From assembly GCA_003342895.1 (NCBI GenBank), contig PTFA01000011.1, positions 1,012,629-1,076,628 of the forward strand: a DNA stretch of 64,000 nt, in the 5' to 3' direction. Shown piece by piece: positions 40,231 to 52,728 of the stretch. The first letter of the stretch is position 1. Every line of letters starts with the position of its first letter. The position numbers were made by a program, and so were the translations under genes. The stretch comes from Casuarius casuarius (Eukaryota; Chordata; Aves; Casuariiformes; Casuariidae). The notes under the pieces are model-generated. The model saw only the letters and a list, made by a program, of their open reading frames with translations. It was not told the DNA's origin and did not search any database.

Positions 40231-42550
40231 AATGTGTATTTTATCCATTAGTCACATCAGAACATATTCACAAGTGATATCTGCAGATAAAAGTATTTTA
40301 TGTGTACCTAAAATCCCAGACTGCTATGCCAGTTGATACATCTCTCTTAAGCTTCTTTCAGGGTCTACTGTAAGAGCAGTTTCCTACTCAATTACATAAC
40401 CTTTGGATGAGTATCATGGCCTTGGTCTGTAAAATTTCAAACATTTCTCTGGTTTTAGGATCACTTTTCAGTATCTTTAACTTATTTTTGTATAGTTATA
40501 TATTTGGTAACAACTGTATTTTACAGGGGGGGTTACATCCTTCAGCAAAAATCAGACAAAATCATGTCTGATTTTGCATGACAATAGAAAAATCAGTTAA
40601 TTATACAAGTCTGAATCTCCAGTGCTTTAGATCCACTTGTTCTTGACTAAACAAGTACTAAAGTACTATCAAATCAGAATTTTCAACCCACTTCATGCTC
40701 TTTAAGTGACTATGCAATGCAGATAATGCAGAACCCTGCCCTAAGCGTTTATTCAGTCACCTGTAAAATAACTGTTCTATTTTTGTGTAAGCAAATAGTA
40801 ATCATACCTCTTCAGTCTGGATGGCTCATTTCAAATAAAAAGAAAAAGGAGAAATCTCTGAGAGAGTAAACACAGTGCATTTCCCCTCTCTCTTTTGGCA
40901 TCTGAACTGCTAAACAGCAGTTGCCTCACAGACATCTCTGAAACAGGAAGGGAGTTTTTGGTATGTTAAAAGGCAGCAACAATGACAGACATCAGACTGG
41001 CCCACCCTTTTCCCTTCATAGTATTTCTATCTACCTACCACCTCACCACCCGCACACTAAGCGTTCTGCCTTGCCCTGAGTCTTGGGGCAAGAGACTGGC
41101 TGGAGGGGGGAAGAGGAGCAGTCCTTCCTCTGCCTCCTGGCCCCTACACCTCCCCATTAAACACCTCCAGCCATGGCTTCCTTACTTTTCTCTCCCTTGC
41201 TACCATCTCCTGTCCCTACATAGGCCCCTGACTCACGATAAATCCAATTTGTGCTACTGCTGCGGTGTGGGGGGGAGGAACTTCAGTGGTAAGTGTAAAG
41301 GGAGGGACAGAGGAAGGAGACAGGACACTGAGCGGGGACAGAGAAAGGCCAGGAGGAATCAGGGTCAGCACCTTCGTGTAGCTCTCCTGGGGGAGGGCAG
41401 CTGAGATCTGCTGACTTAGTTCACAACTGTATTTTTTCTAGCACGGGCAAGTTAAATGTATTTAATTGTGAAGCACTTTATAGCCCTGGGTGTGCTGTAT
41501 ATTTGAACTGCAAAGCACTGTTTTACTTGGCCATAATATAAAAATAAGTCCTAACTTTTTTTTAACTCAGTAAAACAGCTCAAGCTATTATATTAGTCAT
41601 TACGGACCCCAGCAGAGGCGTAGGAATCTCATTAGGAATGTAAATGTCAGGTTGGACACTTAAAAACCTCATTATGGGGAAGAACCCAAGTATCAAAAGT
41701 GACATAAATTGCTGGGCAACTTGAATATTGCAGAAGAGAAATCCAGCAGAGGTTTGTAATGTGGTTAATTGGAAAGACAATTACTACCAGCTTTATCTTG
41801 ATNTAATGAAGATGCAGGGAATTAAATGCACAGATAACTAGACTTGTGCTAGAACTGGTGGACTAAAAAGAGAGTCATGAAGAGAAAGGTGATAATTCTT
41901 TTTAAACATTAAATAAAACTCTTAAGGCAATAAAAAGCATTTCATAGGATTTTTGCATACTTTCGTAGCATATCTGTCAATAGGAATGCTACAGACTTTG
42001 AAATATGGAATACAAATAACAGAGAGATGTTTATTTCATATCTGAAATGCAGGTTGATTCAGCAAAAACTAGTTTCCTGATATAACAACAGTCATTAATC
42101 TTGGCCTCAGTTTTTGACTGTCTGATATTTCCCTTGCCTTGTTTTATGGTGAAGCCGGTTTCTAACTGGGCCTATGGGATGAAAGAGCGCAAGGGGCAGC
42201 ACTTAGGAACGTCTGGCAAGAGGGTAAGTCCTTGTAAGAGTACAGAGAGTTAGGGCAGCACCATCGCATGTCTTTAAATGATTTCAGAGTTGAACTGGAA
42301 GAAACAAAACGGATAACATTCAAAGATGCACACTTGTAAGCTAATGCTGCAGTCATACAGCTTTGATGGCTTGGCAGGGAGGAAGGATAACATGAGGAAT
42401 TCACATAGGAGATGGGGAGAGTGCAGACAAACAGTCTTGAACTCCTCTTTCCCTTTCATCTATTTTGTAGTTTCATCTTTCTCTGCTTTCACGCTTTTCC
42501 TCTGTATCATGAAAATTTCTGGGTGCAGTAGGATTCGCTGTTCATTTTGA
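40231..42550. other. non-coding DNA between the duplicated blocks
   Basis: Mostly AT-rich, with the GC-rich, purine-loaded segment 40980-41405 in the middle. A GAGGGTAAGT donor-like word is at about 42220-42229. No known gene was recognised. Confidence 0.6.
40980..41405 (+). other. GC-rich segment with a 140-codon open frame
   Basis: The longest open frame in the window (40982-41404) runs through a C-rich first half and a purine-rich (GGGA/GGAC/GAAAGG) second half. The predicted protein is Pro/Ser/Leu-rich, then Arg/Gly/Lys-rich, with no domain, signal peptide or membrane segment I recognise. The composition alone explains the lack of stops. A good donor-like site, CAGTGGTAAGTG, falls inside it at about 41284-41295, which would fit a non-coding RNA exon at least as well as a gene. 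I do not call a CDS. Confidence 0.35.
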
Positions 42551-42660
42551 TTTGCTTAAGCTGTTGTGCCATTATAATGTTGCATGTAAGCAGAAACAAA
42601 TTATGCACATGAATTTTTTAGAGGTGAGAAATTATAACACAGGGTGATGACTACTTTGCT
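42551..42660 (+). repeat. duplicated block A, second copy
   Basis: This is the direct counterpart of 40121-40230 (90% identity, no gaps). It is followed after only 8 bases by the inverted copy of block C, so the two blocks that are 515 bases apart at 39.5-40.2 kb are fused here. A 10-base word ATTTTGATTT flanks the composite at 42544-42553 and 42784-42793. It may be a target-site-like duplication, or chance in AT-rich DNA. Confidence 0.96.
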
Positions 42661-42668
42661 TTTGAAGA

Positions 42669-42750
42669 CTACTTTTCCCTGATGCAGGGAGAGAATCTTA
42701 CAGTTTCTATAGCTAATAGGATGGAGCTTATAGGAAGATCCATAAAAATA
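42669..42750 (+). repeat. duplicated block C, second copy (inverted)
   Basis: This matches the reverse complement of 39525-39605 at about 91% over its core. The junction with block A repeats GACTACTTT (42649-42657 and 42667-42675), a microhomology-like feature at the point where the strand switch would have occurred. Confidence 0.93.
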
Positions 42751-43099
42751 GATAGGACTTCTTGCTGGCAATTGGTTCTGATTATTTTGATTTCTCTTTG
42801 TTTAAAGAGGTTGGTAAAGGGGTGTTCTAGTACATCCAGAACTCTGATCACGTTATAGAGGTTAATCAGAATACAGAGCTTTACATACTCTATCATTTTG
42901 AGATTAGCTGCAAGGTGGTTATGAGGAGCCGCCACCCACAGTCAGAGTTCAAGAACCTGCCTAACAGAGGCACAAATAACCAGAAGTATCCTTGCACGTT
43001 CAGCAGCCAAACCGTTCTATATAATAGCTGTCTTTTTTTTTTCTTTTGTATAAATCAACAACAGAAACATTGTCCAAACAAGGCATAGTTCAGCACGTG

Positions 43100-43115
43100 T
43101 TTTTTTTTTTTTTTT
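43100..43115. repeat. poly-T homopolymer (16 T)
   Basis: An uninterrupted T run followed by a short CTCTCTTT pyrimidine stretch. Confidence 0.88.
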
Positions 43116-44198
43116 CTCTCTTTGAGAAAAGACTGCAGACCCAACAGGAGATGAAAGTAATGAAGGTGCTGGGATGAGTTTGTTATACCCACAGAGAGTA
43201 AATTAATCTGGCTTTAGCTTTAAATCTCCATTGGAGTTGCTCATTCACTGCTGTCCATATAAAACCATCACACTGTTTAGCACAATTAGGCTTGATTGTT
43301 CAAACAGTCTGGATTGAACTAGCATTAATTAGCTATGTCATGCTATTACTCATTGTCCATAAAATTGCTGTTACCATTCAGATCATTCTTGAATTTACTG
43401 GCAGAGCAAAACACGAAAAACGTTTCAGACAAAGTATGCTTTATGGTGCTACTTTATTTTTTGTTTGTTCAGTGTTCTGAGGGCAGACATTCTGCAGCAC
43501 TATAGAAAGCATTTAAAATATAAAATGGGGTAGGGACAGAGAGAGAAAGGAGAGAGAGGGTCACATTTTGTTCATTTTGTTGATGCACAGTTTTGCACCT
43601 AGGAAGATCTTATTTTCCCTACTTTTGCATATTAAAATTTCTACATAGTCTTTCTGGGTGCAGAGAGCTAATCTTTGCCTTTTACTGTGATCACAGTCTA
43701 ACAGTTTACAGGCAAGAGACTTGCTTTCTTTCTCACAAATGTTTTACTTCTCCTTGCTTTTGTATTCACCTTTTTACTTTTTAGTTCGTTTATAATGAGA
43801 ATGTAAACTCAAGAAACATAGCACAGCTTAAGTTAACCAGTTCTTTTAAAGCAATACAAAGTCAAGTACAGAGGCTTGTGTACCTTACATACACCGTGCT
43901 TATTGTCATTTAAGTTATGCTGAAGAACTAAGCTAAACAAAAAAAACCCCAGTACCTAAGTTCATTTACCTGAACAAGTGCCTATTTGCATGTAGTATGC
44001 ATTTTTTTATTTAAATGGCAAGTCATTTTTAGTTGTAAAAATCAGACTTTATCAGATTGCTAACTTCATCTAGTGGTAGTAACTCTGCTCTCCCCATATT
44101 GTGCTTTGTGCTTGAATGGTGCACCAGCTTGCTGCTTTGGTGTGAGCAATCACTGTCATAAGGCATGAATCTGCTTCACAAAGTGACTATATAAGCTT

Positions 44199-44234
44199 GA
44201 GCGAGAACGAGAGAGAGAACGAGAGAGAGACAGA
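44199..44234. repeat. GAGA tract with GAAC interruptions
   Basis: Units of GAGCGAGAAC, GAGAGAGAGAAC and GAGAGAGAGAC repeat in tandem, giving an imperfect 10-12 base periodicity over a GA background. It is a GAGA-type microsatellite. Confidence 0.85.
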
Positions 44235-46028
44235 CCTACCAGACGTAAATGTATTAGGAAGGATGCTATTTGTCACACTGATCTTCATCTGTCTGCACAG
44301 AAGATGACGAGAAGGCAGTTTGCCTGACTGCAATGCTTTCACTTGCTCTGATTTGGCCAAATCGAGTTCCAAAGGAAATACTTCACTCATGTAGCCATGG
44401 CTCATGTAGCCTTTCATAAAATGTCTGTTGCTTGCTGCCTCCAAGGCCTATTTTCACTCAGGAATCCCAGCACATACTGCAAAATCCCAGCATTTGTGCT
44501 AATCTATAGAGGAAACCTTCCATCATTTCAAATACCTACAAAACCTGCAGACAGTATCTGAATAATGGAAAGCAAATGTATCAGGAGAAGAATTTTGAAA
44601 ACCTGAATCAGGACAAGACTCAAATTGTAAGCTTGCGGTAAGTCTGAAAGTAGGAGTGGGTATCACCTCTTCTCTTCAGCATTTGCACCTGCTGGTTTGG
44701 TNTGGTTCCATTACCGCAGGCTGGCATACCAGTCCACAACTTTGTCACACTGGGAGTTGGTTTTTATTGTTTTTTTTATTGTATATTTTTCAATTAGAAT
44801 TTTTAACTCTGTGTTCAAAGAGTTTTCTTTTCTGCTTTTTTTAAGTCTAAATATACAAATTCTTGCTTTGGTGAATCATAATGTTTTATCACCTAAGCCT
44901 TGATGGTGACATATAGGACAGGATGAGATTTACAATGAATTAACTGACACTTTTTCTGCAGATGAATGTCAGTAAGATGGAGACCTTCTTGCANCAAGGT
45001 TTCAGCATTAGCTAAAGAAAATTTCCTCTAAAGTAACACTTGAGTTAGAGCAGTGTAAACAGTAAGGCTGCCAATCCATTGCTATAGACTTCTGTCAGGA
45101 ATCTGGGTGAACTAAGTACTTGATTTTGACATACATGTTTATTTTATCCCACAAGGTTTGCTTTTTCCAATCATACTTCTCCTCAGGGTTTATTTAGTTT
45201 TGCCAATACTAACAAAACTATTTGTGTGGTACCTGCTGGATTATTATCAAAGACATCTAGCAAGTCATTCTACACTCTCTGCTTAACATATTTTTAACTC
45301 AACCACATAAACAGTTAACTTATTCCTTAAGTAACTGCCTTCCAAATCCCAAGTCACTTAAGCATTCTCTTATTATATATTTGCTGGATGTCAATTGTTT
45401 TATCTTGTTTTCTCAACATTAATAGAGTGAACTGCTCTGGCTGTGAGAACATACTAGCAGTGTTTCATACACTACAGTCATTCTGTGTTTCTCTGGGACT
45501 TGGGCCCTCGTTGTACTGCTTTGCCTTGCTTTTCCTTGTTAAACTTCTGCTTGAAGCCATAGTCAGTTGATAAACATTCGTTTGCTGTTTGCCTTTTCTT
45601 TTTTTTTTTAAACTGGCCGCTAACTTTAATATCTCGTAGGACTCCTGAGACAAACAAACAGTATGTTTGTTCAGCTTAATAAACTAGAAAGACTAGTTCA
45701 GTGCTTAACAAGCAAGAAAATCAATGTCTATTTGCATGCTCTTTCTGCTTTAGAATATTCTAAATTTACAAGATCTCCAAAGTAATCTTATTTTGAGCTT
45801 AATATGCTTAGTAGCTTATACTGTCTCTGCTTTATTTTCTGCTGGCCATCACTGATCAATGCTGAGAATTCCTATAGATCCTTACAGTTTTTAGTGTCTT
45901 TTTGCCATGACTGTTGTTATGTGTTATGTTTTCCAGGGACAAATCTTGCATGAGATTGGTGAGTCAACATTTTTTTGCCAAATTTCATGAGTGTTTGGCA
46001 AAGTGACAGTATCAATTGGAGAAGAAGG

Positions 46029-46053
46029 AAAAAAAAAAAGAAAGAAAGAAAAA
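46029..46053. repeat. poly-A / GAAA microsatellite
   Basis: An A run passes into three GAAA units. Simple repeat. Confidence 0.85.
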
Positions 46054-47497
46054 TCTCATTTGCTGCCAGTTCAAGCATGCTAATGTAAACAGGGCACTTT
46101 TTCTTCTCAGCAGTGTCTCCTAGCCATTTAACAGCTGAGTTTTAGTTGCTAGTCATATGAAAGCTCTCATGCTGAATGGTAGGTAGATCTTCCTTCAGAA
46201 GGAATACATAGTATTCCTGTTCCAAAGAAAAAAACAGATTAGGTCAGCCAAATTTGTTCCCCCTCTCAGGAAGATAGGTTTTGATTTTGTGGTTTGGGAG
46301 GAACCAGAGAGAAAGTACAATAGGCAAGTTTTCCATTGAGGTGGTCATGCACCAGGAAGATGAAACAGAGGTGAGGAGACATAATTTTCTACCACCAGGT
46401 TTAAATATGGATTTTGAAATTGTTGCTTTTGCATGGTCTGTCTAGAGGACAAGCACAAGTCTCTCTATTCTAAACTTAAGTGATTTATGAGCTGTGTGAT
46501 ACCAAACTGTTGGCGAATTTCACTTGAGTGGGTGTAACTGTTGTCTTCCTTCAAATGGATAAGCAGGCCTCTATTCAGCTATCAAGGCATTATTATTTTC
46601 TAGTGGATAGAACACTTGAATTCAGGTTTGAAAATGATAGAAGAACATTGATTGTGAGGTGAACTGTGGTCATCAGTTATTTCACTAGAGTGTTTAATTG
46701 AGAGCCTGTGTAACCACTGTTGTATCAAACTTGTGACGAGCGCACGTTATTATTTGTTAGGATCTTCTGTGTTTGCTGGGATGTGTGTCGATGTGCAGAT
46801 GCCAAGCCGTGCCCCCTTCCCCTGCCATTCTAGGGAGAAAGAATCACAGGTCAGGTAAGCCCAGGTCTCTGCCCACCTACCCACCTTGGGACCTACCTAC
46901 CAGTCCTTGATACTCGTACTCTGCTCTCCAGCTGAGTAGCCTTTCCTGCAGGCAAGGAAGCAACATTTCGAGCCAAACAACCTGGCCAGAATATTTTAAT
47001 ATTTAGCGCTGAAAAGCTCTCTCTAGTTCAGAGTGGGATTCTAATTTAAAGTAGCCCTGCTGGTTTTGATGGGGCAGGGAAAACACTTAAGTCCNCTGCT
47101 TTAATCTAGTTAGTCAGTCCAGATATCAATAAAAAGGTTCCAGCCAGGATTTAGGATAATTAGGCCATATTTTTGTGTGGTGCTTTTCTCTCTTGCTAAT
47201 ATCTGAGCTAGATGTCTGCAATTTATCCTGGGTAAGGATACATTTGCTGCTGTCTTGCTTCTGACAGTGGTGTAGGCATAGCCTGAGACTTTCACTTCTC
47301 AAGGGAAATAGGCAAGTTTGCCTGGCATAAAGAGAAAAACCAATGACTGCATCTACTTTTCTTCATTATCTACATCATTTTGCTGCTACTGTTGAGCAAC
47401 ATGTCCGTATTTAGCATTAAACATCTGCTCTGCCAAGTAAAAGGTGTAGGCTGACTTATAAACAGCAGACTATATAGCAAGCACACATCTGATTTCC

Positions 47498-47534
47498 GTG
47501 TGTGTGTGGTTTTTGGTTTTTTGTTTTTTTTTTC
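47498..47534. repeat. TG repeat grading into T-rich tract
   Basis: About five TG units followed by T runs broken by GG and G. Simple sequence. Confidence 0.75.
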
Positions 47535-50500
47535 TTGGCAGCTGCAGGGTAATTTCTGTGCATGATATTTATTGGTCTATATCTCTACTTCCTTTTCTTT
47601 TTACTAATTGGTCCTTGCTTTAGAAGTAAATCTAGCTGTGCAGATTTGTTTCAGATACAGATAGTGATTGTTTCTGGTAACAAAGCTACAATTTGTGTAG
47701 TTACATGTTGGTCAAAAAGCGAGAAGCACAGACTTGTTATGACAGTTTTATCTGATAGAAATGAATGTGAATATGAACTTTGCTAAGAAGAAAGAAGGCA
47801 GCAGTGGTGGTGGTTGAGGTTCTGTAAAATCCCTGTTTGTGAATGAGAAGTTTTCATGAACTTATGAAAACCTGATCCACTTTAATTAGGCTTCAACTTC
47901 ACAGTCAGAGGAAAAGAAGAATAAGAATAAATAGACTAACAATGTAGAAAGAGCTTTTGTGGAATTTTCCCGGAATTCAAACCTTGTGATGTATTTGAGT
48001 TAAACCACTGTGTGCCATATTTACAATTTATACCAGTTGACTTGAAGTGAACTTCAGTAGGATAATGCCAGTGAGAATTTTCCACTTACTGAAAAAATAT
48101 AACAAATGCATAAGAAGATAAGAAGAAATGTAAAATAGTGTTAATCCATATTGATGTAAAACATAAAGAATCAAAAATAACAATGAAGTTTTCTCTTGCA
48201 ATGCAACTGATCGTATTATGGATTCACATAGTATACGATCCCTATCTTTTTTGAGATCTTATAGACTGTTAAACTTGGGGAAATTATATACAATGTATAC
48301 ATTGCAGTGTTTCTGGTAGGAAACTTAAGCCTGGCTTTGTTCTTACTAAAAGGCTATTTAGTTAGAATTTTACCATTAGTCATGCTATTAAAGGATTGCT
48401 AAAATCCATCTAAAATAACAACAAAAAAAAATCTAAAAATAAATTCTGGTGCTTTCATGCATCAGTCCTTAAGATGAGTTTTGCATGATCTTGAATAAAC
48501 TTGTGCTTTATAGAGGCAGTATCCCTATTTTAGGCAAAACCAATAGTAAGTTATTTTTATGTAAAATTTAAAAGGATTCAGAGTTTTTGTTTTATTGCTG
48601 TCCCTTGTAATGAGTTATTGTTTGTTCATGGGAGCAGTGAAAGACTTCTTATAATGAAAGTTTCTTTTAACATTTTCTAGATAAATGGAGCTGATTCTGA
48701 TCTCATACTTTTTATACTCCAGTGACTTCAATGCTGTTGCTGTTGTTACTATGCCGTCCAAAGTCATGGTCTGGCTCAGTGGTAAACTAGAGGCCTAAAG
48801 TTCAAATAATTAGCATTATTTGAACATTATTTGGCGATTCATAATATTTCAGACCAAGGTTTTTGGTCTTTTTATTTGTTCATTTAAATTTTATTAAAAC
48901 AAGAGTTGATGCTAACAACGTTGTGTGTCTGCATCCAGCTTTAAAGCCAAGTTTGAAATAATTTTTCCCATTTTCAAAGTTTTTTTAAAAGTCAGACTGA
49001 GTTAAGCTGGTTGAATGAACCTACAAATGTCACTAATTAATGACAACTTATCATAATCACTAAGAATTCCTAATATTGCCAGAAATGACAGTGATACTAT
49101 GATATACATGGGACAAAATCTCAGAAATTAGTGTACTCTTGGAAAAGATCCTGAAATTTCTCTTCAGCTCTAACACTCAAATCCATGAATATGTAATCAG
49201 TTCTTTCATTAACATAAATCTTTATGTATTATAACATCAAATGAGTGAAAGATAAGGATTCAACGTAAGAGTTGTAAGCATTTTGGAGGAACAGTGATTA
49301 AAAAGGAATGATTTGGTGCCAAAGACAGGAGCTTTGGTCTGCAGTCTATGCTCCATTAACGACGCTATCTTGACAGTATAATAACATAAATATAATGATG
49401 GGGTAGCCAAAATATGGATTTTTTTTTTCAATGAGGAATATTGAGAGTTCTCAGTTTCCTTCTGCCATAAACTGGGCTAAAACATTGAAATCTTGAAATT
49501 TTTAATTATCTTTGTAGAATATTTTATTTATTTCCACATTGTAATGTTACTGTTTATGTTTCTTTTTAAGTGTTTAGATTTTTAGGGAGTGATTCAGTTG
49601 CCAAATTGTATTGGTCTAGCATCATCTTAGAAGCTCTACACGTTTATGTGTGGACTTCAACTGCTGCTGCAGAAGGGTGGAGGGCCATAGATCCTCGACC
49701 ATGCTTTCTGCCCCCCCACAGGTGTCTTACACAGCTTAGATCATCTAAACCAGCATTAGATGCCATATTTGCACAGCTGCATATCATCTTTATAATCACA
49801 AAATAATAGGAGCTATATCTTGTAGAACAACTCAAAAATGTTAAAGTCATAAAATTAATTTTATAAGGAACTTACTGAGGTAGAGCATTTTATTACTTAA
49901 TCCACAGTTGCTTTGACTTAGAACAATTTGTTATTGGAAATTTTTTATTTGACTAGCTCTTCATAGTGCCTATAGCAGATAGTAGCAGTAGATATCAACC
50001 AGTTAGCTTAAATTGCTTGAAATGTTAATACAAGCTGTAGTTCAAGAACGCAAATTCGGTGAAAATAAATCAAAGACGACTCCAACTTAACTTTTCTCAG
50101 ACATGATTTTTAGGACTGTAGAAGTGAAACTAAGCAAAGATCTTAAAAGACACATATATCGTCTGTTTCANATAGGTATGAAAATGAGGATGTTTATGAA
50201 GAAGAAAGTTAACACTGAAATGAAAACTTGGAACAGGTGAAAAGGTGATATGTGGAAAAGATCTAGTAGAGAGCTCTGGTCCTGTGAAGAGGCAAGTACC
50301 ATAAACATTCATTTGAACGTCTGAGTGACTTCCATCATAGTATGGTTAGGCTGACAGAAGATCAATCACATAAGCTTGTCATAGAAGGTCATTTTTATGG
50401 TCTTCACCTTGGCAGTGATTAAAAAGAAGCTATGGAGTAGGACCAAAGGGCTGTTAACATATGTTACAGCAATATGAAAACAGGCAGGCAAACTATATTA

Positions 50501-52305
50501 GTCAAAAACTTCTTTTAGAGCCACGGAGTAAGTTAAGCCTACACAACAGTCGCAGAACCCCGCAGCCATGTGAGTAACAGCAGTCTCAAAGGAGCTGTAA
50601 ATGTAAGCTGAGACTTTGAAAAACATTTTTTACTGCCTAGCATTATAAGGAAAATCTGGCACAAGTGTAACCATTGCAGAAATGCCTGAGAGTTTATGCG
50701 GTGGCTTTCCAAAGAAAGGAGCAGCAGTTGCTAGAGTAAAAGCTACTTGGCGCAGCATCTATTGCTGGAGGAGATTCAGTCCTTTGTGACTGGCAGCCTG
50801 TCGCTGTGGCTGGAAGTGATGGCAGGGGTGTCCTGCTGCTTCAGATATGCTCATGCACATGGAACAGTCCTGGCATCATCATTTCATGTGCTGCTTAGGT
50901 TTTGAGTAACTGCTGGACTGTAGCAGGGCATGATTATTACACCTGCTCCCTGTAGTCCTGCACCAAGTAGTTTGGATTGCCTTAGCCACGTTGATTCTAT
51001 CTCCAATTTAGGTCCCCTCACTCTATCACTGTCTTCGGTGACTTGGGTGTAATGCAGGGAAAACCCAAAATGATACCAGTAATTTATCTTGCAGAGACAT
51101 TGTAGTTTTGGCCTTAGCTATATATGCCTCAGTATCTTCAGTACACTGCAAGTGTAGACTTATTTGATTGCAGAAGTTTGCCCTGCAGCTTTTAATTTTT
51201 GAAGCATTTTACAAGCCTTACATGAGGGTTGTTTGTTTTTTTCTTGTTTTTGTTTTTGTTCTTTTTTCCTTTTTATACTACTAGAGACTGCCTGACTGGT
51301 GCCATATCATAAATGATGTAATATGTCCTACTGGAATAAAAGCAAAAAACATAAACGGAAGATGGGAGAGCATATTTAGGGATTAGTTCCCATGAGGAAA
51401 ACTGTTTTATCATAGGATCTAAAAGATCAAGAACTGTTTCCCCAGGACAATAAAGAGAATGTTAACAGCAGAAAGGTAGGCACATCAGTGTAGACTGAGT
51501 GACGTTATTTTTCCTAAAGTTACAGACACTGGTTTCCCCAATTTTCATAGCTAAAGCATTAAAATTAAAATGCAATAAAGGCAGAGAAAGTAAACGTATG
51601 GGTATATATATTTGCTTTCTTTAATTGTTCACACAGAAAACGCGGTAGGGGGAATACATTGTGAAAGATCTTTGCTGAGCATCACTGACAGAAGCTGTAG
51701 AGGAGGAAGCCAATAAACTTAACATGCAAATAGTGACTCTCATGAATCAACCAGTCTCCTGTTTGTCAATGTAGGAGAAATACAGTATGGTATGCATAGG
51801 AAATCAATGCAAGTGCCACACTTTAAATACTCTGAGCGTCAAAAGGTCAGACCAGCCTTGCTCTTCTGCATTCACTCACTGCTGTTGCAGTCTCCTCCTC
51901 CCTCTACTGAGTTTGTCTTTTTTTTTNAAAAGAAAATTCCTTGATCTCATGTGTTCTTGTCCCTCCCTCAACTTTTGTAATGCTGCTACTCATGGCAGCT
52001 CAACAAATAACTTTTTTCAGAAATGCATGACACAATCTCTTCTTTTTTTTCCTCTCTTTTTTCTTAAGAAATCTCCTCGAGGGATTTCCGGGAAAGTTTG
52101 CTGAATGGCCATCTTTTTGTGTGTTGTTTGTACAGCATCTTCCACCACATCTGTTCATCCCATCCATAGGACGCTTGATACTATGGCAATATTAATAATA
52201 GGGAGGCAAAGCATTAAGAGGTGGAGCTTCTTCTGCTTCCATTGAGTTGGTAGTTGCATTTAAGCAGAATGCCCTTGATGTCAGAGGTCCAACTGAGCAA
52301 CTCTG

Positions 52306-52362
52306 CTGAACTTCAGTGAGAATTGTGTGAGTTTGAGTCAGGTCAGGATCAGGCACCTGGTG
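52306..52362 (+). repeat. possible fragment of an ancient amniote interspersed repeat
   Basis: The text CTTCAGTGAGAATTGTGTGAG followed by TCAGGATCAGGCACC resembles an old repeat common in reptile and bird genomes. That repeat pairs 'TTGACTTCAATGGGA' with 'GCAGGATCAGGCCC'. The reverse-strand version of the same text appears at 63308-63352. I cannot name the family with certainty. Confidence 0.4.
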
Positions 52363-52536
52363 AAAGGGGGACTGGGAGTATCTTAGCATTTGTACAACAG
52401 TGTCTTTGACAATCATGGAAGGAGAGATCTTAGTATGGGCAAGGGTGTCTAGGCAGGAGAATCATACAGCACTAGAAAAGACAGGATAAGAAATGTGGTA
52501 CTAACTTCTAGTCCACATATAATGTTCTAATTTTGT

Positions 52537-52699
52537 AATACATAAAATCACAGAAGTGCTGGTTGGAAAGAACCCATGAAGGTTCAGCCATGCTCAAAAC
52601 AGGACTGTCACAAATGATACATTAGCTCAGTTACGGCTTTGTCCACCTGAGCCTTTTGAAAACCTCCAGGAATGGGATTCCACAATCACTCTGGGTAGA
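52537..52699 (-). mobile_element. CR1 LINE, 3' fragment, antisense
   Basis: On the plus strand the segment reads as the reverse complement of a CR1 3' end. It begins with AAAATCACAGAAGTGCTGG and continues with TTGGAAAGAACCCATGAAGG. Then come GCTCAAAACAGGACTGTCAC, GTTACGGCTTTGTCC, GAAAACCTCCAGGAATGGGA and TTCCACAATCACTCTGGGTA. The usual 'ATCATCTAGTCCAACC' middle is degraded. About 163 bases survive, 5'-truncated, with an A-rich AAAT repeat abutting the truncation side at 52707. It is better preserved than the 28-30 kb element, so it is a younger insertion. Confidence 0.9.
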
Positions 52700-52706
52700 A
52701 AAACAC

Positions 52707-52728
52707 AAAATAAATAAATAAATAAAAA
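52707..52728. repeat. (AAAT)n microsatellite
   Basis: Four AAAT units with a flanking A run, directly beside the 5'-truncated edge of the antisense CR1 fragment. Confidence 0.85.

Larger units (their letters stand above)
42751..52305. other. AT-rich non-coding DNA
   Basis: Nearly 10 kb without a recognisable gene. Frames are all below 90 codons. A 62-codon frame at 43292-43480 looks hydrophobic (Leu/Ile/Val-rich) but has no homology I know and no splice context. Simple tracts include T16 at 43100-43115, a GAGA tract at 44199-44234, A/GAAA at 46029-46053 and TG/T-rich DNA at 47498-47534. Confidence 0.6.

Noticed and set aside
40982..41404. 140-codon open frame as a protein gene
   Set aside because: Composition-driven: C-rich then purine-rich DNA without stops, no domain, no start context or homology, and an internal donor-like site.
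42669..42935. 88-codon minus-strand frame spanning duplicated block C
   Set aside because: The other copy of the block is not open in the corresponding frame beyond the shared core, and the peptide is unrecognised.
43292..43480. Hydrophobic 62-codon frame as a small membrane protein
   Set aside because: Hydrophobic peptides arise easily from T-rich DNA; no homology or transcript signal is visible.
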